Notes under the pieces: model-generated
What the model saw: the letters and a program-made list of their open reading frames with translations, nothing else
What the model was told of the DNA's origin: nothing
Databases searched by the model: none
Position numbers and translations under genes: made by a program
Shown here: one piece after another, positions 19,501-25,087 of the stretch
Numbering within the stretch: the stretch's first letter is position 1
Layout of the letters: the number at the start of each line of letters is the position of its first letter
Assembly (NCBI GenBank): GCA_030427635.1
Contig: JAUIBA010000015.1
Location: 1-64,000, forward strand
Direction of reading: 5' to 3'
DNA length: 64,000 nucleotides
From: Bacteroidia bacterium
GTDB taxonomy: Bacteria > Bacteroidota > Bacteroidia > Chitinophagales > Chitinophagaceae

Positions 19501-21104
19501 ACAGCCTGTACTATAATGATGAGAACCGGCTGGAAAGCCTGCTGGTGACGGGCAGCATTACCACATGGTACCAGTACGACAGCCATGGGCAGCGGGTGCG
19601 CAAGACCAAAACAGACAGTGGCAGCGGATATACGCACCAGACCCTGTATATGGGTGGCTATGAGGTGTACCGGAAAATTGTTACTGCTACGGGTACGATA
19701 GAGCTGGAGCGGGAAACGCTGCATGTGATGGATGGCGAGACAAGGGTGGCAGTGATAGATACCCCAACGATAGATACAGTGGGTACCGGAGAGGTGCAGA
19801 CGCTGCGCTACCAGTACAGCAACCATCTGGGGACGGCCAGCCTGGAGCTGGATGTAGATGCAGATGTGATAAGCTATGAAGAGTACTACCCATACGGGAA
19901 TACGAGCTTTCAGGCAGGGCGGAGCGCAGCCGAGACATCACTGAAGCGGTACCGCTATGTGGGAAAGGAGCGGGATGAGGAGAGTGGTTTCTACTACATA
20001 GGAGCGCGCTATTACTGCCCGTGGCTGGCAAGGTGGCTGGCTGTGGACCCCATCAACAATGAGTGGTACAACCTTACCCACGGTGAGCCACAGCGGAACA
20101 GTGAACGGCAGTTTGTAGAGCTTAATGCCAGTAGTTATGAGTATTGTTATGCCAATCCGGTACGGTTTAATGACCCGAGCGGGGAGCAGGTGTCTGTTGA
20201 ATCAGAAAGCCCGCCAACGCAGCAATTGGGTGTTGTCAATGTTAATGCAGAAAGAAAGCATAGTTTTTTGGAAAAAGCAGGCGCATTTGCGAAGGGGTTT
20301 GCGAAAGGGGTTTTAATTGCGGCAGTTACGGTTGCGGCTATAGCGTTTACAGGAGGTCTTGGATTGGCCGCAGTAGCCGCAGTGATGACATATACAGCAG
20401 TTGGTGTGGGTGCATTGGCTACTGCAAAAACAGGATATGAGCTCATTTCCGGTAAGGAGGCATTTACAGGACGCAAATTGAAGGAGCTGGAAAAATGGCA
20501 AATGGGCGGTGAGCTTGCCGGTGGTGTATTGGGGGGATTAAGAACCGGAGGAGGTAAGCTCTTTAACGGAAGAAAAGCACCAGAGCCGGCTGGCTTATCA
20601 ACAAGCACTTCTACCGAAACTCCTGTGTTCTCTGAGCCTACAAGTACAGGAGCCCCGAAGTTTTCAGAGCCTACAAGTAGCCGAAGTACCCTCCCTTCAG
20701 ATAGAATCAGCGAATACCGTATGTCAAACCGCATACGCACACATAAAAATCTGGCGTATGCTTCAGGAGAAATCAATTCCAAACCTTATGATAGCGGAGT
20801 AGTTAGTAGTGGAAAGGCAGAAGATGGTGAGCTATTAATTTTTGAGGCGTTGGAGGTGAACTCTAAACAAGAAATTGGCGGCGAAAACTCTTGGTTAAGG
20901 GATGTGGATTCTGAATATAAAATACTCAATAAATTTGCAAATGAGTTTGGCGCAAAAAGAGGGGGAGTTTATCCAGAAGTAACGGGCGAAATCACGCTCG
21001 TTTCAGAGCTAGAGTTCTGTCCATCTTGTCAGGGAGTAATTCAACAGTTCCAACAAATGTTCCCCAATGTAAAAATGAATTTTGTTAACGGTACTAAATA
21101 TTAA
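13596..21104 (+). CDS. Single-chain Tc toxin subunit B-C (TcB-TcC) with C-terminal deaminase-like effector
   Basis: This 2502-aa protein fuses what are separate TcB and TcC proteins in Photorhabdus. Residues about 40-330 are the SpvB domain (GLPKGGGALKGIDEKFTVN, then SIQYNSGSGN). FG-GAP type DLDADG, DLNGDG and DMNGDG repeats lie near 509-630, then TcdB-middle domains, then YD/RHS repeats to about 2100. The RHS core (YRYVGKERDEESGFYYIGAR, then NPVRFNDPSGEQ) ends near 2193; in TcC this is where self-cleavage releases the toxin. The last 305 residues are the variable tip: a hydrophobic segment at about 2238-2278, a Pro/Ser/Thr-rich linker, and a deaminase-like domain with DVDSE (2436-2440) and CPSC (2475-2478) at the expected spacing, followed by VIQQFQQMFPNVK. 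This resembles polymorphic-toxin deaminases. The target base or nucleotide is unknown. The tip is visibly more AT-rich than the RHS part, which suggests tip exchange. Confidence 0.9.
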   Translation: MPDPKNDQSKVAGGADSAAYPLDRYTVAPQQENGGGGENNLYFTSQAPSIGLPKGGGALKGIDEKFTVNAVNGTSSLEIPLPFTPGRGGFTPQLSIQYNSGSGNSEVGLGWSLGLPAIQRKTDKRLPQYDDDNERDVFLLAGAEDLVPVLVEVSGEWVPDEGVFEDMHYKRYRPRTEGLYARIEYIRLIGTGHSWWKVTTKDNMVTFYGLTEEARIADPQNPGHIFKWLPQVSYDKKGNAMRYNYVTDSSTDIVPAALHECNRMNGLAPFTNTYLAEVAYCNREPWMPEAPEDHNFITDLPDSTFLMRMVIDYGEYDAASPQPGVTASVPDRKDPFSDFHACFEIRTYRKAKRFIMFHYFDELDEGEPVAVRSLDLIYAHDGATELVEADQIVQMVQRGYIKTGVDAGTGLNVYHTKSLPAMTYSYEGTTWDKTVHDADVSAFENAPQGLTGPYQWIDLWGEGLPGILTEQAGAYYYKKNFGHTLFAPAMVVAEKPSLQGLGGELQWQDLDADGRRQVVSRSQAMPGYYELGDDQQWQPFLPFPGRANIDWGSPYTRVLDLNGDGRPDVLITEETVWKWYENAGKEGHREGGCASVAGEEEAGPRLLLNDMMQTVYLADMNGDGMTDIVRITNGEVCYWPNMGYGRFGARVTMSGAPLFDMADTFEPRRLTLADVSGTGAADLIYLDFDKCTVWTNLSGNGWSEGEEFPGFSGADKECMVTVTDLRGRGLPSLVWSSPLPGNATRPLHYISFMGPGNGKPYLMNQYSNGMGKTTMLDYEQSTYYYLTDQKSGTPWATRLPFPVHCVSTVRVNDSIGETVYTSQYHYHHGYYDHEEREFRGFGRVDVTDIVGASEGALDQYPLVTRTWYHNGAWMQEGNLLDAFAAEYFDPTDVIPAATPWPMPEQYAEMPAGLSAQEQREAVRALKGMALRQEVYAQDNSGLEAIPYAVTVNGYKVRREQPQAGNRHGVFYTWQQHKLSYTCERKIEDPRIMHELTLDVDEYGNVLVAAQVVYPRKATIPEPPEIVQEVQGRTLMTMTASRYTNDVITDADYRLRMLCETQTFQVTNGFETGETEPAGDLWTVAELKWLYDERNVIRFNATPAEPYIQFRQLSAARILYLSNDCTTFLDFGVMASLGMVARKFTLAFTGAIAEDETESRITDAKLALAGYIRTDLQAELDSFDGFWPEDDYYWLPGELTDYDAAHFYTPLYFRDPWDNETSIAYWDSGTTNYYLLPYTVTDPMGNVSTVTEYNWYNLQPAKISDINNNESHILYDALGLPTAVAVMEKAGAENGDTLAGLDPVAEEGTAAYTSFFADPIANAAALLQGATWRCLYRWGEGIQPCAAMIGRVWHDTDITDPADDGLLIRITYTDGLGRIAMQKTQAAPAEGDTAMRWIAGGKTIYNNKGKPVKQYEPYYTTAHTYDGVVAAEAVGVSPLMHYDPMGRVYRTDLPDGSYTRTVWTAWLQEIWDNNDTVADSAWYSAASTGSTEEQDAAEKALLHAGTPTVVHLDTMARPFYTIQKDGLPNPADPPHWMYPEYENYVALDIQGHRQEIHDARGVTTMTYRYNMLGVAVAQQSADSGMQYMLTAADGKPAYGWDADDRMFTHTYDGLLRLLSREVTPYGGSARVLERYEYGEDITDDLTFNLRGQVVKVYDGAGITELRKYDFKGGVRLSERTMVSDATQHPDWTSPAGVSMDTELFVTLSEYDGLGRLVKVTYPDDSGIRYRYNETGQLYRIDVINAGGTIDTDIINELYYNARGQRIKVKYENGATTSYTYDPDTFRMSRIRTTRSSDSAVLQDLNYWYDPVGNIIRQTDDAQQSVYFDGTVAAPGNTYTYDALYRLILCKGREHAGSNSPVSSNDASRCGYAPLTADHTAMRSYAQYYKYDEVGNMLEMKHTAAGGTGNWTRTFEVENTGGGSPVPINNRLHSSSIGSDPTGSSESYSYDARGNIVRGFNHLYTASGTADSLYYNDENRLESLLVTGSITTWYQYDSHGQRVRKTKTDSGSGYTHQTLYMGGYEVYRKIVTATGTIELERETLHVMDGETRVAVIDTPTIDTVGTGEVQTLRYQYSNHLGTASLELDVDADVISYEEYYPYGNTSFQAGRSAAETSLKRYRYVGKERDEESGFYYIGARYYCPWLARWLAVDPINNEWYNLTHGEPQRNSERQFVELNASSYEYCYANPVRFNDPSGEQVSVESESPPTQQLGVVNVNAERKHSFLEKAGAFAKGFAKGVLIAAVTVAAIAFTGGLGLAAVAAVMTYTAVGVGALATAKTGYELISGKEAFTGRKLKELEKWQMGGELAGGVLGGLRTGGGKLFNGRKAPEPAGLSTSTSTETPVFSEPTSTGAPKFSEPTSSRSTLPSDRISEYRMSNRIRTHKNLAYASGEINSKPYDSGVVSSGKAEDGELLIFEALEVNSKQEIGGENSWLRDVDSEYKILNKFANEFGAKRGGVYPEVTGEITLVSELEFCPSCQGVIQQFQQMFPNVKMNFVNGTKY

Positions 21105-21108
21105 TTCT

Positions 21109-21348
21109 GTGGATATTATAGAAAAAAAGTTTAAGGTCGCAGTAGACGATAGCGACTTGTTTGTAGAAATAATGAATGATTTTAATTGGCGTCATAAAAC
21201 GGATTTTAAAGTTGATCATTCGGATTTTTTCGATGGAGTGGAATTTGTATTTGTTAGCTTTAACAATGCTACATTAGAAAAAGTTTTCCTTTTGGGTTCT
21301 AGCTTTCGAGGTTCCTATTTTAGGAAAAGAAAATATGGTCTTTATTAA
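21109..21348 (+). CDS. Candidate immunity protein for the Tc deaminase tip, copy 1
   Basis: I chose the GTG at 21109, four bases after the toxin stop (TAA 21102-21104); a longer TTG frame from 21082 would overlap the toxin. The 79-aa product starts VDIIEKKFKVAVDDSD and contains FDGVEFVFVSFNNATLEKVF. It is acidic in the first half and ends with a basic tail (YFRKRKYGLY). There is no signal peptide, so it would act in the cytoplasm, where a deaminase would also act. I do not recognise the family. The immunity role is inferred from position directly after the toxin tip, small size, AT-rich composition and tandem duplication. It could instead be an accessory or regulatory protein. Confidence 0.65.
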   Translation: MDIIEKKFKVAVDDSDLFVEIMNDFNWRHKTDFKVDHSDFFDGVEFVFVSFNNATLEKVFLLGSSFRGSYFRKRKYGLY

Positions 21349-21556
21349 CTATGAAACATTTACCCCAATTTGCAGAGGTAAACTGTATTGAATTGATGTG
21401 AACCAATTGTTCCCGGTCTATGTTGGAATGGAAACCTTCACTTTATGCACATTCTTATTATTCAGATAGCATGCCTGTAGCATTGGGGGGATGCGGGTTG
21501 GAGTTTGCAGAGCCGTTGTGTCTTTAACTATGTGGTTGCAGGTGAGGAACGCTGGT

Positions 21557-21677
21557 AATGGTGGAGTAACTCTCGTTTCATAAAGAGCGTCTTGTTTGTC
21601 CTGTCAGGTAGCAATGTAACAATTCAAAGATGTTCTCTGATATAAAAATGAATTTTGTTAACGGTACTAAATATTAA
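21557..21677 (+). pseudogene. Relic of a second deaminase toxin tip
   Basis: In frame from 21557 the sequence reads NGGVTLVS, a stop (TAA 21581-21583), RASCLSCQVAM, another stop (21617-21619), then QFKDVL. This matches the end of the intact toxin (TGEITLVSELEFCPSCQGVIQQFQQMF) with exact spacing between LVS and the CxxC pair. After a frame change it regains full identity over the last codons (KMNFVNGTKY and TAA, ending at 21677). It is therefore a decayed copy of the toxin C-terminus that still shows the zinc-binding CLSC. The second candidate immunity gene begins 4 bases after its stop, as in the intact copy. Confidence 0.75.
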
Positions 21678-21681
21678 TTCT

Positions 21682-21912
21682 GTGGATATTATAGAAAAGA
21701 AGTTTAAAGTCGCAGTAGATGATAGCGACGAGTTTATAGAAGTAATGAATGAGTTTAACAGGCATCATAAAACGGATTTCAAGGCCGACAATTCTGATGT
21801 TTGGGATGGAGTGGAATTTGTATTTGTCAGCTTTAACAATGCTACATTAGAAAAAGTTTTCCTTTTGGGTTCTGAGTATGAAGATTTCTATTTGAGAAAA
21901 AAAAGAAAATAG
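21682..21912 (+). CDS. Candidate immunity protein, copy 2 (tandem paralogue)
   Basis: This 76-aa gene is a close paralogue of the gene at 21109. The first 16 residues (VDIIEKKFKVAVDDSD) and the core VEFVFVSFNNATLEKVFLLG are identical, while LFVEIMNDFNWRHK becomes EFIEVMNEFNRHHK and the tail becomes SEYEDFYLRKKRK. It uses the same GTG start 4 bases after a toxin-like TAA. The pattern (identical core, divergent patches, open frame kept while the toxin relic beside it has decayed) is what one expects of an orphan immunity gene kept for protection against related strains. That role is inferred. Confidence 0.65.
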   Translation: MDIIEKKFKVAVDDSDEFIEVMNEFNRHHKTDFKADNSDVWDGVEFVFVSFNNATLEKVFLLGSEYEDFYLRKKRK

Positions 21913-21988
21913 GTTATCTATTAAGTATCGAAGCATTACCCGCAAGTTGCACAGGTAACCTGTGTTGAATTGACGTAAACCAATTAAT

Positions 21989-22012
21989 CCGGGTCTCCGC
22001 AAGGAGGCCCGG
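21989..22012 (+). terminator. GC-rich hairpin after the toxin-immunity cluster
   Basis: CCGGGTCTCC and GGAGGCCCGG form a 10-bp stem (one G-T pair) closed by a GCAA tetraloop. No U-tract follows, so termination is uncertain. The position, 76 bp after the second immunity gene, fits the end of the Tc transcript. Confidence 0.45.
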
Positions 22013-22383
22013 AACTGTGTATAAGGGTCATCTCCAAATGGGAACTTTAGCTATGTGCGACATGCTCAGACTGCCTTTTTTTCAGCATAGAGGTGGGCGA
22101 TGTGAACAGGAGGCAGACATTTTGCCAGAGACATCATCAATGATGCGTACTGCAATGTCAGAGCCGGTGTAAGTATAAACATGAGTAGCCGCTATGATAC
22201 CCGTAGCTGCACTAAATGCCATTTTCAGATAATATTCACGACTCTGGCATGCCAATTGTGGTGCACACATAGCCTTGCCGGGGAAATGTTTACGTCTATG
22301 TAAACAGTGAGCTCATGGGCACAGTCTGTAGGCTGATGTCATCAGCGCTTAAAATAATTTATAAACCATCTATAACCCTTAAT
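22013..22383. other. Region between the immunity cluster and the S53 peptidase
   Basis: I see no gene I can defend here. A 62-codon minus-strand frame (22270-22082, with KMAFSAATGIIAATHVYTY) is open but has no recognisable domain and no start-site signal. The bases before the peptidase include a short inverted repeat GTTTACGTCTATGTAAAC near 22288-22305, which could be an operator or part of the peptidase leader. Confidence 0.35.
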
Positions 22384-23946
22384 ATGACAAATTCAGCCAT
22401 TAAATATCCGGATTATGTAATTCTGGCAGATAGTTATAAAGAGCCTGTTGCTACTTTAAGCTCCGGCGATATTGATACATCTGAAAATATTCAGGTGACA
22501 TTGTTAATCAATACAGCGCAAACTGATGAGGCGGTGAATGATACCGCTGCTGGTGAGGAAATGTATAATTCTGCTTCAGCCTTTTCTGAATGTGTTCTGA
22601 ATAAGGTGAAACTGTTTACGGAACACTTTAATCTTGATATCCTGTCGGTAAATGAATCTGAGCGTACCATCATGCTGCATGGTACAATTGCGAGTTTTGA
22701 AACTGCACTGAAAACTCCGTTAAAGCGCTATACAGATGAAGCTGGAATAACATTCAGAGGAAGGGCCGGATATATATACGTGCCATCAGAAATAGCAGAT
22801 ATTGTTGAGGGTATATACGGGCTGGATGACCGGCCTTGTGCCCAACCTCATATAACTATGCTGGCTTACAATGATTCTCCTGCACCTAAGCGAAGCAGGG
22901 GGTATTTGCCTGCAGATGTGGGCAGGTTATATAACTTTCCTGAAGCGGGCGACGGGACAGGACAATGCATTGCAATAATTGCTTTGGGGGGGGGATACAG
23001 GGAAGAAGACCTGAAAAAGTATTTTGCCCTACAGGGTATACCTATGCCCGATATTTCGTGCGTATGTATCAATGGTAAACAAAACGCACCTAGTATACCG
23101 CATAGTGATGATAAGGAGGTAATGCTGGATATACAGGTAGCTGGTTCTATAGCTCCCGGTGCAAAGATTGTAGTTTATTTTGCTGCTAATAATGACAAAG
23201 GCTTTCTGGATGCTATAAATAAGGCCATACATGACAGGAAAAACAAACCTTCGGTTATATCTATCAGCTGGGGTTCTCCTGAAAAAAAATGGACACGGCA
23301 GTCATTAAAGGCATACAATGAGGCTTTTAAGAAAGCTGCTCTCGCAGGCATCACTATTTGTGCCGCAACGGGAGACTTTGGCTCCAGCGATGGTGTGCAT
23401 GATGGTAAGGTGCATGTAGACTTTCCCTCATCAAGTCCTTATGTTCTGGCGTGTGGCGGTACCCGGCTGGTAGCAAAAAATGGTATCATCAAGTCAGAGT
23501 GTGTATGGCACGATTCTGACCATGCAGCTGGTGGCGGTGGCATAAGCGAATACTTTCCTCTTCCGCAATATCAGGAGTCGGCCAATGTACCCATGTCATT
23601 AAATCCATCCAGGTTTAAGGGGAGAGGTGTGCCGGATGTAGCCGGCAATGCTGCTTACTCTACCGGCTACCGCATTCTGGTTAATGGTCATTGGATGATG
23701 CTGGGGGGGACCAGTGCTGTAGCGCCGCTTTATGCAGGATTAATCGCCCGCCTGAATCAGATAAAGGGAAGCCCGATAGGTTTTATAAATCCTTACCTGT
23801 ATGAGAACCCTGATTTTTTCCGGGAAATTGTAAAGGGGAACAATATTACAGCACGCCCGCAGTTAGGTTATACTGCCGGTCCCGGATGGAATGCGTGTAC
23901 CGGACTGGGCGTATTGGAAAATGTTATGAAAGGTGTAAACAGTTGA
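22384..23946 (+). CDS. Sedolisin (MEROPS S53) family serine-carboxyl peptidase with prodomain
   Basis: This acid-active secreted endopeptidase type carries an N-terminal pro-kumamolisin activation domain (about residues 1-155) followed by the S53 catalytic domain. Counted from ATG 22384, the catalytic set is E245 and D249 (DDKEVMLD), the oxyanion D331 (AATGDFGSSDG) and S444 (GGTSAVAPLYAG). I prefer ATG 22384 to the upstream ATG at 22315 because the extra residues do not fit the prodomain. No classical signal peptide is visible, as is frequent in this family. A run of nine G residues at 22986-22994 lies in the coding frame (IALGGGYREED). It follows the Tc cluster in the same direction and could process toxin or host protein, but nothing links it to the Tc genes except position. 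Confidence 0.9.
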   Translation: MTNSAIKYPDYVILADSYKEPVATLSSGDIDTSENIQVTLLINTAQTDEAVNDTAAGEEMYNSASAFSECVLNKVKLFTEHFNLDILSVNESERTIMLHGTIASFETALKTPLKRYTDEAGITFRGRAGYIYVPSEIADIVEGIYGLDDRPCAQPHITMLAYNDSPAPKRSRGYLPADVGRLYNFPEAGDGTGQCIAIIALGGGYREEDLKKYFALQGIPMPDISCVCINGKQNAPSIPHSDDKEVMLDIQVAGSIAPGAKIVVYFAANNDKGFLDAINKAIHDRKNKPSVISISWGSPEKKWTRQSLKAYNEAFKKAALAGITICAATGDFGSSDGVHDGKVHVDFPSSSPYVLACGGTRLVAKNGIIKSECVWHDSDHAAGGGGISEYFPLPQYQESANVPMSLNPSRFKGRGVPDVAGNAAYSTGYRILVNGHWMMLGGTSAVAPLYAGLIARLNQIKGSPIGFINPYLYENPDFFREIVKGNNITARPQLGYTAGPGWNACTGLGVLENVMKGVNS

Positions 23947-24180
23947 TATATGCAGTTATTTGTTTGCTCTAAGGGTGATTGAAATTTGTGGATATCTTCA
24001 GCTCGGTTTTTGGTTCTGTTTTGTGTGTGGTGTTTAATTTTGGGGTGCGGGAAACAGTGAATATTGTAACTCAAATATATGCCGGTATTCTGAGTGCCGA
24101 TATTGTGTAACCCGTATTGTACGGCATAGCCGGTATCGCATTAAACCCTTTTGTAACTCCATCCTTATATCCCTAACTAT

Positions 24181-24873
24181 ATGAACACAGAAAACAAACC
24201 GATCAGAATTGCTTTATGCGACAGTCAGAAAATGTTTCGCGAGTGTATAGCGCAGTCCATACATCTTTCAGGCGGATTTGAAGTTGTTATACAAACAGAT
24301 ACCGGTACTGAGTTAATGCAGTATATGAGTGCAGCTGCAGAGGTGCCAGATATATGTGTACTGGAAATAAGCGCTGCGAAATGTATGGAGTGGAGTACTA
24401 TAGCTCAGATACGCGACAGGTGGCAGGATGCACTGATAATGGTTGTGTCAACCTTTAATACTGCGGCTGTGATTAAAAGGGTTTTTTGTGCCGGGGGAAA
24501 TGGATTCATTTCAAAGTTCTCAGGTATTACAGACCTGAAAGTAGCGTTGAAAAGATTGTACCGGGAAAGATTGTATCTGCCTGATACATTTCCGGTAAGT
24601 GCGTTTACCAACATAGTACATCAGCGTGAGGCACAGTTTACAAAGCGTGAGCTGGTATTTCTTGAATACTGCTGTGGAGAATACAGTTATAAGCAGATAG
24701 CAGATAAGATGTGTGTAAGCCAGAGGACGGTAGAAACTTACAGAGACTCATTGTTTGATAAACTGAATATTCATACCCGTACAGGACTGGCGCTGTACGC
24801 ATTGCAGAATGGTTTCTTTCCGCTACATGTGCCACAGATACAACGTGGTACACTACAGGCTGTATATGTGTGA
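24181..24873 (+). CDS. LuxR-type response regulator with degenerate receiver domain
   Basis: Residues 8-125 are a CheY-like receiver and about 155-215 a LuxR/FixJ helix-turn-helix (FTKRELVFLEYCC, then YKQIADKMCVSQRTVETYRD). In the receiver the usual phosphoacceptor Asp is Glu62 (PDICVLEIS, against the canonical PDxxLLDI), and the acidic pair is reduced to C13-D14. The conserved Lys is kept (K112 in GFISKF) and the switch residue is S90. Glu at this site can mimic phosphorylation, so the protein may be active without a kinase. No histidine kinase is adjacent. It stands 234 bp after the S53 peptidase, in the same direction as the Tc locus, and is a reasonable candidate regulator of it, though this is only inferred. 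Confidence 0.85.
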   Translation: MNTENKPIRIALCDSQKMFRECIAQSIHLSGGFEVVIQTDTGTELMQYMSAAAEVPDICVLEISAAKCMEWSTIAQIRDRWQDALIMVVSTFNTAAVIKRVFCAGGNGFISKFSGITDLKVALKRLYRERLYLPDTFPVSAFTNIVHQREAQFTKRELVFLEYCCGEYSYKQIADKMCVSQRTVETYRDSLFDKLNIHTRTGLALYALQNGFFPLHVPQIQRGTLQAVYV

Positions 24874-24906
24874 GTTTTATTAGTAATAGCGGTGCCAATA
24901 AAAATA

Positions 24907-24932
24907 AACGCAGCCTTTTCATCAGCTGCGTT
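24907..24932. terminator. Hairpin between convergent regulator and Asp-box protein genes
   Basis: AACGCAGC and GCTGCGTT form an 8-bp stem with a 10-base loop. It lies 34 bp after the regulator stop and downstream of the oppositely oriented gene ending at 25088. It probably serves mainly the regulator; the tail is only weakly T-rich. Confidence 0.5.
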
Positions 24933-25087
24933 CTAATCATTTAGCATCTTTCATATTGCTTTCTGGTATAGCCAGTTCCTGCATGAGAAATACTGAGGCT
25001 TTGTTTTGAAGTTCCTTTAAACTCATCACCCCATTGGTGCTTCATTCCCTTTCTTCATTGTAGGTGCTATGTTCATCTGTATAAGAT

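Larger units (their letters stand above)
21073..21988 (+). repeat. Tandem duplication of toxin 3' end, immunity gene and downstream flank
   Basis: Two units of about 340 bp start at 21073 and 21646. Each contains the last ten toxin codons and stop, the TTCT spacer, the immunity gene, and a matching 3' flank (compare AACTGTATTGAATTGATGTG at about 21382 with the similar stretch ending in TTGAATTGACGTA at about 21956). The toxin-tip relic lies between them. The copies have diverged by scattered substitutions, so the duplication is not recent. Confidence 0.75.

Noticed and set aside
22082..22270. 62-codon minus-strand frame before the S53 peptidase
   Set aside because: It has a slightly hydrophobic stretch but no recognisable family, no promoter box and no conserved neighbour relation, so I did not list it as a gene.
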